A stretch of 64,000 bases of DNA. It comes from Citreicoccus inhibens. GTDB lineage: Bacteria; Myxococcota; Myxococcia; Myxococcales; Myxococcaceae. This document shows positions 25,825 to 34,303 of the stretch, one piece after another. The notes below the pieces were generated by a model that was not told the origin of the DNA, did not search any database, and was given only the letters and a program-made list of their open reading frames with translations. The stretch lies in NCBI RefSeq assembly GCF_019039035.1, contig NZ_JAHNZT010000001.1:398049-462048 (forward strand). Direction: 5' to 3'. Every line of letters starts with the position of its first letter. Position 1 is the stretch's first letter. The position numbers were made by a program, and so were the translations under genes.

Positions 25825-26560
25825 GGAGCTTCGGAGCGCTCGACTTCGACCGGGGCAGCCCTGCTTCGGCTGCTTCGCCGCGCGCGCGGCGGAACGCATT
25901 CACCAAGCGATGTGCGTGGCGCGTCGTCTCGGGCTCGCGATAGCGGGGGCTCAGCTTCAACACCCACTCCACCGCCGTCTCCAGGTCCATCAAGTGACCC
26001 GGGGAGACATAGACCGGCTGCACGGACGCGCGGGTGCGCACGGCCATGCCCACGACCTCGCCCTTGTGGGTGATGGGAGCGGTTGCGCCCCGAGACGCCT
26101 TCAACTTCCCGAAGCTGCCCACCAGCAAGGACTTGGCGCAGCCAATGGACGGGATGTCGAACAGCAGTCCGCCATGACAAGCCAGGCCCACGCGGCGCGG
26201 ATGCGCTGTCCCGTGTCCATCGAACACGAGCAGGTCGGGCTTCGGGTCGAGCCGTGCCCAAGCTCCCGCCACGATGGGCAGCTCACGAAAGGACAACAGC
26301 CCCGGCACATACGGGAAGCGCAATGGGACCGCGACACACGACTGGGTCACCGGCGCCAGGGATGGCACCTCCAACACCACGACTCCGCCGTAGCCCGTGT
26401 CGTTCCCCTTCTCCGTGGAGATGTCCGCGCCCCCCACGCGCTGGACGCGCAGCCCTGGAGGTGGGTGCAGGACCAACCGCTCGCGGAGCTGCCGCTGAAG
26501 CTCCACCGCTTCGGTGGGGGTCACATCCCAGTGGGACAAGTCGTGTGGGGAGGGAGCCAT
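25787..26560 (-). CDS. nfi: Endonuclease V
   Basis: The protein has 257 residues, starting at the ATG at 26560; a further upstream ATG would add an Arg-rich leader. The enzyme nicks DNA (or RNA) near deoxyinosine and other deaminated bases. The family motifs are in order: VQRVGGADIST (first catalytic Asp), RFPYVPGLLSFRELPI (wedge Tyr/Pro region and catalytic Glu), LLVFDGHGTAHPRRVGLACH (second Asp), then VGMAVRTRASVQPVYVSPGH. The C-terminal tail after about residue 225 is Arg/Ala-rich and variable. The end overlaps the DUF2905 gene by 38 bases. The start faces the secreted protein gene at 26844 across 283 bases. Confidence 0.93.
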   Translation of the reverse strand: MAPSPHDLSHWDVTPTEAVELQRQLRERLVLHPPPGLRVQRVGGADISTEKGNDTGYGGVVVLEVPSLAPVTQSCVAVPLRFPYVPGLLSFRELPIVAGAWARLDPKPDLLVFDGHGTAHPRRVGLACHGGLLFDIPSIGCAKSLLVGSFGKLKASRGATAPITHKGEVVGMAVRTRASVQPVYVSPGHLMDLETAVEWVLKLSPRYREPETTRHAHRLVNAFRRARGEAAEAGLPRSKSSAPKLPRASDAPRRRRG

Positions 26561-26843
26561 CCCAATCCTCGTGGCGCGGCGCCGCGGCGCGGAAACAAGT
26601 GTGCACCGGGTGCGAGACTGGGACCTCGCGCGTCGCATGCGCGACAAGCCTCCGTCGGGCACACGACGCTCCGGGTAGGACGATGCCGCGCCCCGACCTG
26701 AATTCTCGCAAGGCCGGGAGTAGAGTCTTGCGTCCCAGGCAGCAGTGTCGATTCACGCTGGAGCCCGCGCCACCATGGCCGCGCCTGGGAGTCATCGCGG
26801 AAGGGGCCGGGACCCGAGCGGTGCCCGTTGGGGGGAGGTCGTG

Positions 26844-27872
26844 ATGCGTCGTGTCCTTGCAGGCTGTCTCGCGGTATCCGCGCTGGGGTTCGCGGCGCCC
26901 GCCGCCGCGTCCGAGTGCGGCTCCACCAGCGCGGGTTGGAACGCACCCAACGGCGCCGTCGTGCTCTCGCGGAGCGACGGGCCCATCAAGGACGTGCTCA
27001 ACGCCGTCGGCGAGTACCGCACGCACTCCATGCTCTCGCATGGCGCCAACGGCGGCGTGACGCACGCGACGATGAAGGACCCCGCGCAGAACGGGTGGCC
27101 CTCGGTCTGTGCAACGCCGCTCAATGCCACACAACTCCAGTATGGCTATCCGGGCCTGGAGCAGATCAACCAGGGCGGCATCTATCATTATCTCTATGAC
27201 CCGGACGGCTCAGGCCCCGAGTTCATCGCCTGGCAATTGGGGGACGCCACCGGCGCCGCCACCGTGGCGGACACGATGTGGTTCAACCACCCCTATACGA
27301 CCGATGCCTCGCTGGTGGACTCCAGTCAGGTCATCGACCGGCCGCTCCGCAATGGCGATCGCGTCAGCTATTCGCTCTATCAATACCGAGACCTGGAGTC
27401 GGTCGCGTCCCTGCCGGGAAACTCGGTGAACAATGGCATGGTGTGCTCGACGTTCCTCGCCTATGCCCACAACTACGCGGGGCGCGGCTTCGTGAGCGCG
27501 TACACCTATCCCCACGACCGCATCGCCTCCGCTGCGGACTCGCTCTACACAGGCATCTACAATCACTGTAAGGAGTCGCTCGGCTGGTTCCAGAACGCGG
27601 CGCTGACGGTCATCTGCCCGGTCTTCTGGAACGTCTGCGGTAACGCTGGCAACCAGGTGGCCAACTGCATGACGAGCAATCGCTGCGACACCAGCACCAG
27701 CGTCATCTGGCGCGCGACGAAGAACGACGGCAATGCCACCGCCACGTCCATCAGCCCGGACCGGATTGGCGGCTGGGGCGTGCACCCCGTCAACACCACG
27801 CTCTGGGCCACGGACTATTCGCACCAGGTCCAGTGGAACTCCGGCGGCAACGTGTACGGCTGCTGGCAGTAG
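26844..27872 (+). CDS. Secreted protein, possible permuted NlpC/P60-papain-like hydrolase
   Basis: The protein has 342 residues, with ATG 26844 (GTG 26841 just before) behind GGGGGGAGG. A signal peptide is clear: MRRVLAGCLAVSALGFAAPAAASE, cleaved near residue 24. The mature part has many cysteines (CGSTS, SVCATP, CKESL, CPVFWNVCG, NCMTSNRCD), which fits disulfide-stabilised export. RTHSMLSHGANGGVTHATM early on and NNGMVCSTFLAYAHNYAG later place a His before a Cys, the order found in circularly permuted papain-fold enzymes such as YiiX and LRAT. That family call is tentative. The gene at 27897 follows by 24 bases. Possible roles are cell-wall or lipid/amide hydrolysis outside the cell. Confidence 0.6.
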   Translation: MRRVLAGCLAVSALGFAAPAAASECGSTSAGWNAPNGAVVLSRSDGPIKDVLNAVGEYRTHSMLSHGANGGVTHATMKDPAQNGWPSVCATPLNATQLQYGYPGLEQINQGGIYHYLYDPDGSGPEFIAWQLGDATGAATVADTMWFNHPYTTDASLVDSSQVIDRPLRNGDRVSYSLYQYRDLESVASLPGNSVNNGMVCSTFLAYAHNYAGRGFVSAYTYPHDRIASAADSLYTGIYNHCKESLGWFQNAALTVICPVFWNVCGNAGNQVANCMTSNRCDTSTSVIWRATKNDGNATATSISPDRIGGWGVHPVNTTLWATDYSHQVQWNSGGNVYGCWQ

Positions 27873-27896
27873 GTCCACCTCCAGGGAAGGGCACAC

Positions 27897-29255
27897 ATGT
27901 CCGAGATGGACCGAACCCGGCGCCGGGCCCGCCTCGGCGGCCTCGTGGTGGGATTCCTCGCGGTGGTTCTGGGGCTGGGCTGGCTCTATGCCTCCAGCGC
28001 GGAGCCACCCCACGTGGCGGCGCTACCTCCCGCGGCACCCACGCGGGAGCCCGCGCGAAGCGACGAGGCACCTCCGGGCGCGCAAGCCGCGCGGCCTCCG
28101 GGCGCGTCGGCGTCGCCTCGGTCATCACCCGAGGCGGAGGTTCCACCGCCCGTCATCGACTCGGTGAGCGTGGAGAAGTCCGAGGTTTGCTCCGGCGAGG
28201 ACAACCTCATCAGCGTGAAGGCCCACTCTCCAGATGGAAATGACGCCTATCTGCACAGCACCATCGGCAACGGTTCGGGCGCCCGCGTGCCATTGCGCGT
28301 GTGGCTCAATCCCGACGGCAGTTTCGAGCCCCAACACGTGACAGTGTTTGGCAAGAACAACGTCGCCACCTCGGTGGACGTGCCACGCTACACAGTGAAG
28401 GACTGCCAGCCCGAGCGCATCGTGGAGGTGTTCTCGCGCCAGCTCCCCAACAGCGAGGAGGATTACGAATTCCTCGCGAGGCTCATCGAGCTCCCCGGAC
28501 GTGAGCCCCAGGGCACACGCAAGCCCTTTGTCCCGGCTCGGTTTGTGTGGACCTTCGATGACGCGGAGACGGTGACGACGACCGTACCAGTGGTGTCCCA
28601 TTCGCTCACGTCCAAGTCGGGGCGCCCCTGGGCCATGTATGAACAGCACCTGGTGCGCGTGGAGGTCTCGGATGGAGCGGGGCGCAAGCTGACGGGGCGT
28701 TCGTCCCTCCAATTGCTCAACCCCGCCTTCGAGAACTTTGACAAGAAGGGCATCGTCACGGTGTTCGCCACCGGGACGCCTCGCTTCCCCGTGCAGGGTG
28801 ATGACGGCGTGGTGCGGCAGACCTTTCGTCTGTTTCACCGATGGAAGGGCTCGGTGCGGGTGGACAAGGTCACCGCGCTGCGCGCCCTCGCCGCCCCCGG
28901 AGATGCGCCTCCACTTCCAGAGCAGTCGGAGGAAGTCTCGCTGGGCGTCAGCGCCATTCCCGAGGGGCGCGGAGTCGAGGTCCCCGTGAAGCTCGACACG
29001 AAGGCGGACCCGCAAGGGGTGTCCGTCACGTATGTGCTGGAAGGCACGAGCGCGGATGGGCATCCGGCCCGCGGAACCTTCTCCGTGATGCGTCCGCCAC
29101 CGCGCCCCACGAAAGACAACAGCACGCCCGTCACGGATCCGCTGTTGCTGGCGAAGGTCAAGCGAGCGCGGGAGCTGCTCCATCAGGAGTTCGTCACCGA
29201 CGAGGACCTCTGGCGTCTGGAGCGCGAGGGTCGCTTCGCGGACCTCCACAGGTGA
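27897..29255 (+). CDS. Membrane-anchored exported protein of unknown function
   Basis: The protein has 452 residues from ATG 27897 (MDRTRR at 27906 is an alternative). A basic start and one hydrophobic helix (GGLVVGFLAVVLGLGWLYASS) fit an N-terminal anchor or an uncleaved signal. Residues about 35-80 are Pro/Ala/Glu-rich and flexible. The remainder looks beta-rich: PVIDSVSVEKSEVCSGEDNLISVKAHSPDG resembles an Ig-like fold with a Cys, and later stretches repeat strand patterns. The C-terminal 40 residues are helical (LLAKVKRARELLHQEFVTDEDLWRLE). It lies 24 bases after the secreted Cys-rich protein and is probably co-expressed as its partner. I do not recognise a family. Confidence 0.6.
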   Translation: MSEMDRTRRRARLGGLVVGFLAVVLGLGWLYASSAEPPHVAALPPAAPTREPARSDEAPPGAQAARPPGASASPRSSPEAEVPPPVIDSVSVEKSEVCSGEDNLISVKAHSPDGNDAYLHSTIGNGSGARVPLRVWLNPDGSFEPQHVTVFGKNNVATSVDVPRYTVKDCQPERIVEVFSRQLPNSEEDYEFLARLIELPGREPQGTRKPFVPARFVWTFDDAETVTTTVPVVSHSLTSKSGRPWAMYEQHLVRVEVSDGAGRKLTGRSSLQLLNPAFENFDKKGIVTVFATGTPRFPVQGDDGVVRQTFRLFHRWKGSVRVDKVTALRALAAPGDAPPLPEQSEEVSLGVSAIPEGRGVEVPVKLDTKADPQGVSVTYVLEGTSADGHPARGTFSVMRPPPRPTKDNSTPVTDPLLLAKVKRARELLHQEFVTDEDLWRLEREGRFADLHR

Positions 29256-29266
29256 AGCGCTGACGG

Positions 29267-29278
29267 CCCCAGCTGGGG
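29267..29278. terminator. Weak terminator candidate after the anchored exported protein gene
   Basis: The palindrome CCCCAGCTGGGG (29267-29278) lies 11 bases after the stop codon. It is flanked by CTGAC and GTCAG arms, which could extend it into a larger hairpin. There is no T tract. The next gene on this strand starts at 29384. Confidence 0.3.
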
Positions 29279-29354
29279 AACTCCACCGTCGGTCAGGATG
29301 AAGTCGGGGCTCGCGTCCCGCCCCGGGCCCCACCGCCATGCCTTTGCGGCGGAC

Positions 29355-29369
29355 GGTGGGAATCCCACC
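29355..29369. promoter_or_regulatory. Palindrome GGTGGGAATCCCACC upstream of the ThiF operon
   Basis: A 15-base palindrome with a single central base ends just before the AGGAG ribosome binding site (29370-29374) of the gene at 29384. Its arms leave only a three-base loop, so a protein-binding site is more likely than an RNA hairpin. It could act as an operator for the two-gene ThiF unit. Confidence 0.35.
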
Positions 29370-29383
29370 AGGAGACGCGCACC

Positions 29384-29632
29384 ATGGCCAACCTCAACAT
29401 CACCTATGACGGCATGTCCGCGGACGTGTCGCTGGAGCTGGACCGACCGGTGTCCGACGGCGACCTGCGGCGCATCGCGGTGGAGCTGATCCGCTCTGGC
29501 GAGGTCCCGGGAATGCAGCTCACCCAGATGCGCCCGGACGCCTTCCAGCACTACGTGGTCGACCGCTTCCGCGGTCCCCGTGGCGAGGAGCGCATCTATC
29601 TCCGCCCGAAGGTTCCCTTCGGCGCGCGCTGA
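29384..29632 (+). CDS. Small protein preceding a ThiF/E1-like enzyme
   Basis: The protein has 82 residues, with ATG 29384 behind AGGAG. It starts with strands (ANLNITYDGMSADVSLELD) and then a helix (SDGDLRRIAVELIRSG), an order compatible with a beta-grasp fold. It ends in PFGAR, not in the Gly-Gly needed for ubiquitin-like conjugation, so it is unlikely to be a modifier unless it is processed. Its stop is 8 bases before the ThiF-like gene, so the two are co-translated. I do not recognise the family. A sulfur-carrier or adaptor role for the neighbouring enzyme is possible. Confidence 0.65.
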   Translation: MANLNITYDGMSADVSLELDRPVSDGDLRRIAVELIRSGEVPGMQLTQMRPDAFQHYVVDRFRGPRGEERIYLRPKVPFGAR

Positions 29633-29640
29633 GGTCTCCC

Positions 29641-30234
29641 ATGCGAATCGTCTTCTGTGGTGTGGGCGCCATCGGCTCCGCGACCGCCGTGCTGTGCCGC
29701 AACCTCGAGGGCTCGCTCGTGTTCGTGGACTTCGACCGCGTCGAGTCCAAGAACCTGCTGGCGCAGGCCTACGTGAAGCCCTCGGTGGGAAAGAACAAGG
29801 CCGAGGCGCTGAAGCTCCAGTTCCTCAATCTCCATGGCGTGAAGACCGAGGCCTTCGGCGTGCGGCTCACGCGCGACAACGTGGCCACGCTCTGCGGAGG
29901 CGCGGACCTGCTGGTCGACGCGTTCGACAACCAGGACGGCCGCCGGTTGCTGAGCGACTTCGCGCGCCAGACGACCACGCCGCTCATCCATGGCGCCGTG
30001 GCCGCGGATGGGACCTTCGGATTGGTGCGCTGGGACGAGCACTTCGTCCCGGACGCGGAGGACAATCCCGGGCAGCCCACCTGCGAAGGGGGCGCGCACC
30101 TGCCGCTGCTCGGCCTGCTCTCCGCCACGCTCGCCCGCGCCATTCAAGACTTCCTGAAGCATGGCGTGAAGCGAGACTCCTTCGTCACGTTGGGCGCGGT
30201 GACACCGACGCCCTACGCCGCCAGCTCGACTTGA
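29641..30234 (+). CDS. ThiF/MoeB/HesA-family E1-like adenylyltransferase
   Basis: The protein has 197 residues, shorter than ThiF or MoeB (about 240-250). The nucleotide-binding loop is [14 protein letters not shown], followed by [17 protein letters not shown], the E1 signature that holds ATP through an Asp (V-D-x-D-x-V-E-x-x-N-L), then [10 protein letters not shown] and [13 protein letters not shown] Cys in [12 protein letters not shown] is a candidate for the thioester or persulfide site. The usual N-terminal Arg-finger helix and the zinc Cys pairs of ThiF are missing, so it is a minimal form. It follows an unknown small protein by 8 bases. Its end overlaps the minus-strand sigma factor gene by 22 bases. 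The window also has a JAMM isopeptidase-like gene at 7797. Confidence 0.8.
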   Translation: MRIVFCGVGAIGSATAVLCRNLEGSLVFVDFDRVESKNLLAQAYVKPSVGKNKAEALKLQFLNLHGVKTEAFGVRLTRDNVATLCGGADLLVDAFDNQDGRRLLSDFARQTTTPLIHGAVAADGTFGLVRWDEHFVPDAEDNPGQPTCEGGAHLPLLGLLSATLARAIQDFLKHGVKRDSFVTLGAVTPTPYAASST

Positions 30235-31100
30235 TCCAAGCCCGCCTCGGACATGAGCGCGGCCAACTCGGCCTTGAGCTTGTCCTTGGCGCGAATCTCC
30301 AGCTGGCGGGCGCGCTCCCGCGAGAACCCGAAGTGGTCCCCCAACTCACTGAGGGTCATCTCCGAGTCGCTCATCACGCGCTGCTCGATGATGAAGCGCT
30401 CGCGTGGGTCCAACCGCATCAGCGCCTGCTGCACGAGCGCCCGGGTGAGGTCCGCCTGCTGACGGTCAGCGACCTCATCCGCCTGAGACGCCGCCTGAGA
30501 CTCCACGAAGTCCAGGTGGGTGGCGTCACCGTCCTCGCCCATGGGCGCGTCCAGGGACAGGTCCCGGCCGCCCATGCGCTGCTCCATCTCCCGCACCTCG
30601 GACGCCTTCACGTTGAGCTTGCGGGCAATCTCCTCCGCGTTGACGAGGCTCGCGTCCCCCGCGCCCAGCTTCTCCAGCTCGCGCCGCGTGCGCGACAGAC
30701 TGAAGAACAACCGGCGCTGGGCCTGCGTCGTGCCGAGCTTCACGAGGCTCCAGCTGCGCAGGATGTAGTTCTGGATGTACGCGCGGATCCACCAGACCGC
30801 GTACGAGATGAGGCGGATGCCCTTGTCCGGATCGAACTTCTGCACCGCCTTCATCAACCCGATGTTCGCCTCCTGGATGAGGTCGGACATCTTGAGCCCG
30901 TAGGAGCGGTACTCGTACGCCACCTTCACCACGAAGCGCAGGTTGCACGTCACCAGTTGGTGCCCCGCCGCGAGGTCGCCCTGTCGATAGAGCCGTGAGA
31001 GGGATTGCTCCTCCTGCTGCGTCAGCAGGGGGTGCTGGTTGATCTCCGACAGGTAGGTGGAGAGGGAATCCGCGGAAGAGAACGAAGAGGAAGCCGGCAT
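30213..31100 (-). CDS. RpoH/SigB-SigC-like alternative sigma factor
   Basis: The protein has 295 residues, starting at the ATG at 31100; the upstream ATG would add an irregular leader. Region 1.2 is visible as [19 protein letters not shown]. Region 2 is [41 protein letters not shown] followed by [19 protein letters not shown] (quoted in part). The RpoH-box region is [22 protein letters not shown], and region 4 is [28 protein letters not shown]. This matches the heat-shock sigma-32 family, which in Myxococcus has expanded into SigB and SigC-type developmental factors. The exact paralogue cannot be assigned. Its regulon would be stress or development genes. The end overlaps the ThiF-like gene by 22 bases on the other strand. 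Confidence 0.88.
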   Translation of the reverse strand: MPASSSFSSADSLSTYLSEINQHPLLTQQEEQSLSRLYRQGDLAAGHQLVTCNLRFVVKVAYEYRSYGLKMSDLIQEANIGLMKAVQKFDPDKGIRLISYAVWWIRAYIQNYILRSWSLVKLGTTQAQRRLFFSLSRTRRELEKLGAGDASLVNAEEIARKLNVKASEVREMEQRMGGRDLSLDAPMGEDGDATHLDFVESQAASQADEVADRQQADLTRALVQQALMRLDPRERFIIEQRVMSDSEMTLSELGDHFGFSRERARQLEIRAKDKLKAELAALMSEAGLDQVELAA

Positions 31101-31411
31101 GGTGGTTCTCGGGGGAAGAGGACGCTGGGACCACGGAGGCGGTATGCCTGGGACCATTAGCAACCCGCACGCCAACCCCGAGGACCGGCATTCCCGAGTG
31201 ACTCCAGCGGCTTGCGCCGAACCCCACTCATGCCTAAGGGAGAAAGTCGGTCATTTTTACAGACACGTTTTCGAAGACTCTTCCGATGCTTCCTCGCTTG
31301 CAGTGAGTTCAACGCAAGCGCACGTCCAGACACAGGGTGTGCACGGGTAAGAGACCTCGCGAACGTGGGGCAACTGGTCTCCCACGGAGCGGACACCTAG
31401 TGTGCCAGCCC
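31101..31411. other. Intergenic region between the sigma factor and beta-helix genes
   Basis: These 311 bases separate divergent genes, so both promoters should lie here. A relatively AT-rich patch (GGTCATTTTTACAGACACG, 31242-31267 area) stands out from the GC-rich surroundings and may hold a promoter. I see no clear consensus pair, no RNA structure and no coding frame. Confidence 0.35.
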
Positions 31412-32341
31412 ATGTCCACAGCAAGACGCTCCCCCTGTCACCGCCTCAACCGCTCCCTCCTCCCCGCGCTGCTGTGCTTGCTCGCGAGTTCCGCCGCGTG
31501 GGGCCAGGCCTCGCGCACGTGGGTCTCCGGCGTTGGCGATGACGTCAACCCGTGCAGCCGCACCGCGCCCTGCAAGACCTTCGCGGGGGCCTTCGCCAAG
31601 ACAGCCCCGGGCGGAGAGTTGGACGCGCTCGATCCGGGAGGCTTCGGCACGTTGACCATCAACAAGTCCATCACCATGGATGGCGGCCCCAACGCGGGTG
31701 GCATCCTGAACACGGGGACGCACGGAATCATCGTGAACGCCCCCGGCGCGGTCGTCATCCTGCGCAACCTGGTCATTCAGGGCGCGGGCACGGGGCTCGA
31801 TGGCATCCGCATCCTCGCCGCGAGTCAGGTGTACGTGGAGGGCTGCTCGCTCATGGGCTTCACGGGCTCGGGCATTCATGTGCTCACGGATGCGGGGGCC
31901 GTGCAGCTCTTCGTGCGGAACACCTCCATCAACGGCGCGTCCTCCAAGCCACCCGCCGCGCCCACGGACATGACAGCGGGAATCCATGTCGAGAGTGGCT
32001 CGGCGATCATCGACCATGCGCAGGTCGTCTCGGCCATCACCGGCCTGGGAGTGCTGGGCACCGCGCAGGTCACCGCGCATGACCTGACGCTTGCGGGCAA
32101 CACGGGCGAGGGCGTTCACGCGGTGGGCAGCGCGAAGGTCACCCTGGAGCGCGGCGTGGTCGCGCAGAACGGCACGGGCATCAAGGCAGACGCTCCCGCC
32201 CTCGTGCGCATCTCGGATGTGATGGTGGGACACAACCCGGGCAAGGGCCTGGATGGCAACGTGGCGTCCTACGGAAACAACCGCGTCGCCGCCGGGAACG
32301 GAACAGATGGCGCGCCCTCCTCCACTCTGCCGCAGAACTGA
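31412..32341 (+). CDS. Secreted right-handed beta-helix protein, short copy
   Basis: The protein has 309 residues. ATG 31412 is chosen because a signal peptide follows (MSTARRSPCHRLNRSLLPALLCLLASSAAWGQA, quoted in part). The mature start RTWVSGVGDDVNPCSRTAPCKTFAGA has two cysteines, the usual opening of secreted parallel beta-helix proteins. Turns of short strands then follow (DALDPGGFGTLTINKSITMDGG, HGIIVNAPGAVVILRNLVIQG, quoted in part). It lacks catalytic residues I can identify and any C-terminal sorting signal. It is a close relative of the next gene, 8 bases downstream, over the first 120 residues, so the pair arose by duplication. Surface or secreted carbohydrate-binding is the family expectation. 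Confidence 0.75.
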   Translation: MSTARRSPCHRLNRSLLPALLCLLASSAAWGQASRTWVSGVGDDVNPCSRTAPCKTFAGAFAKTAPGGELDALDPGGFGTLTINKSITMDGGPNAGGILNTGTHGIIVNAPGAVVILRNLVIQGAGTGLDGIRILAASQVYVEGCSLMGFTGSGIHVLTDAGAVQLFVRNTSINGASSKPPAAPTDMTAGIHVESGSAIIDHAQVVSAITGLGVLGTAQVTAHDLTLAGNTGEGVHAVGSAKVTLERGVVAQNGTGIKADAPALVRISDVMVGHNPGKGLDGNVASYGNNRVAAGNGTDGAPSSTLPQN

Positions 32342-32349
32342 GGCGAGCG

Positions 32350-34203
32350 ATGTCCGCTGCCTTGCACCGACTCTTCCTCTCCGCCTTCCTGTTCGCCTCC
32401 GCTCCCGCGCTCGCCCAGGCGAGTCGCACCTGGGTCTCAGGCGTGGGCGACGACGCGAACCCCTGCAGCCGCACCGCGCCCTGCAAGACGTTCGCGGGCG
32501 CGTACGTCAAGACCGCCCCGGGTGGAGAAATCGACGCGCTCGACCCGGGGGGCTTTGGCCCGCTCACCATCACCCACGCCATCACGCTTGATGGTGGCCT
32601 GCATGCGGGCGGAGTGCTCGCCACGAACGTCCCTGGCATCATCGTGAATGCCGGCCCGACGGACGTGGTGATTCTCCGCCGGCTGAACCTCAGCGGCGGA
32701 GGCACGGGCTCCGGCGGAACCACGGGCATTCAATTCAACAGTGGCCGCGCGCTCTACGTGGAGCGCTCTCGCATCCACGGCTTCGCCCAGGACGGCATCC
32801 GCTTCGCGCCCGTGGACGGAGGCCAGCTCTACCTCGACCAGTCCTCGGTCTTCGCCAACGGCGGCGCGGGATTGACCCTGGGCTCGACGGGGTCGAGCGC
32901 CGTCGCCGTGCTCTCCCGCAGCGACCTGTCGCGGAACCAGCGCGGCCTCGCGCTGAGCGGGGGCGCGTTCGCCACCCTCTATGACGACACGGTCTCCGGA
33001 AACACGGAGGCGGGGCTCTGGGTTCGCACGGAGGCGGGCACCGCCGCGGAGCTCAACGTGGAGAGCCTTCGCTTGACGGGCAACGGGGTGGGAATCCACG
33101 CGGCCTCGCTCGGCGCGGACAGCCGCGCCCTCGTCCGATTGTCGAAGGCCGTGGTGCAGTCCAACGCACAGGCCAGCACGCGCCTGCTGGGCACGGGGGC
33201 CATCCTCTCGTTCGGCAACAATCGGATGGAGGCCACCTCCACCACGGCCTGCGCGGCGGGCACCTTGTCCCTGGAGCCCTCCGCCCTGACGACCACCCTG
33301 CGAGGCAGCCCCTTCGCGCCCGTGGAGTTCGCGACGCTCGGCGCCCTGGGCATCGCGCGCGTCGCCGTCACGGGGGCGCTCCCGCGAGGCCTCACGCTCA
33401 CGGGAGGCGTGCTCTTCGGAACACCCGAGGAGGGCGGTGACTTCCCCCTGACCCTCAGCGCCACCGACGGCAACGGCTGCACCGTGTCCCGCAACAGCAC
33501 CCTCACGGTCACCTGCCCGCCCATGGCCCTCACTCCGGACACGCTGCCCGACGCCACGACAGGACAGCCCTACCCAGCCGCCGCGCTCACGCACTCCGGC
33601 GGCGTGGGCACCAGCACCTTCAGCCTCGAGGGGAAGCTCCCCATCGGCCTGGAGTTCAAGAATGGCGCGCTCACGGGCATGCCCACGCAGTTCGGAGAGT
33701 ATCCGCTCACGGTGAGCGCGACGGATGAGGGCCGCTGCTCGGCGAGCCACGCCTATACGCTGAAGGTCATCCGGTCGGCCGACTTCCAGGAGACCCAGGC
33801 GCAGCTCACGGCCTCCGCCAACCCTGTTCATGAGGACGAGTCGCTGACCTTGACCGTCCAGGTCCAGGGTGGCACCGGTGAGCCCACCGGCACCACGACC
33901 CTGCTCATGGGCACCCAGGTGCTCTCCACGGTCGCGCTCCAGGGACGCCAGGGGCGCCACACCGTCACGGGTCTCCAGCCCGGGCACTACACGTTCACCA
34001 GCATCTACAGTGGCGACACGCGCTTCGGCGGGAGCGTGAGCCCCACCGTGGAGTTGGAGGTCCTCAAGAAGGCCCCCGCGACACCGGATGCCCCGAGTAC
34101 GACGCAGGACAAGGGCTGTGGCTGCAATGAGTCCGGTGCGTCGGGAGGCGTCGCGCTGTTGCTGCTTGGCGTCCTCCTCGGCAGGCGTCGCCGCGCCGCC
34201 TGA
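32350..34203 (+). CDS. Secreted beta-helix / Ig-like protein with MYXO-CTERM sorting signal
   Basis: The protein has 617 residues. Order: signal peptide (MSAALHRLFLSAFLFASAPALAQ), beta-helix opened by RTWVSGVGDDANPCSRTAPC, running to about 300, two putative Ig/cadherin-like modules (about 320-385 and 390-475, each with ALPRGLTL / KLPIGLEF and PLTLSATDGNG / PLTVSATDEGR), and a third Ig-like module (about 480-570) with TASANPVHEDESLTLTV and YSGDTRFGGS. The end is DKGCGCNESGASGGVALLLLGVLLGRRRR: a Cys-containing motif, one membrane helix and an Arg cluster, the MYXO-CTERM signal processed by myxosortase. The protein should be held at the cell surface. Adhesion or matrix binding is inferred. Confidence 0.85.
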   Translation: MSAALHRLFLSAFLFASAPALAQASRTWVSGVGDDANPCSRTAPCKTFAGAYVKTAPGGEIDALDPGGFGPLTITHAITLDGGLHAGGVLATNVPGIIVNAGPTDVVILRRLNLSGGGTGSGGTTGIQFNSGRALYVERSRIHGFAQDGIRFAPVDGGQLYLDQSSVFANGGAGLTLGSTGSSAVAVLSRSDLSRNQRGLALSGGAFATLYDDTVSGNTEAGLWVRTEAGTAAELNVESLRLTGNGVGIHAASLGADSRALVRLSKAVVQSNAQASTRLLGTGAILSFGNNRMEATSTTACAAGTLSLEPSALTTTLRGSPFAPVEFATLGALGIARVAVTGALPRGLTLTGGVLFGTPEEGGDFPLTLSATDGNGCTVSRNSTLTVTCPPMALTPDTLPDATTGQPYPAAALTHSGGVGTSTFSLEGKLPIGLEFKNGALTGMPTQFGEYPLTVSATDEGRCSASHAYTLKVIRSADFQETQAQLTASANPVHEDESLTLTVQVQGGTGEPTGTTTLLMGTQVLSTVALQGRQGRHTVTGLQPGHYTFTSIYSGDTRFGGSVSPTVELEVLKKAPATPDAPSTTQDKGCGCNESGASGGVALLLLGVLLGRRRRAA

Positions 34204-34218
34204 GCCGGGCGGCCATTT

Positions 34219-34252
34219 CACGCGGAGGTGCTGCAATCCGCACCTCCGCGTG
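34219..34252 (+). terminator. Terminator of the beta-helix gene pair
   Basis: CACGCGGAGGTGC (34219-34231) pairs perfectly over 13 bp with GCACCTCCGCGTG (34240-34252) around an 8-base loop, 16 bases after the stop codon of the MYXO-CTERM gene. There is no T tract, but stem strength and position support a terminator. Confidence 0.65.
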
Positions 34253-34303
34253 TCAGGGCGGAAATTCCAGCTTCGTCGCTCTCGCGCGAAAGGAGCGGCG
34301 GCC

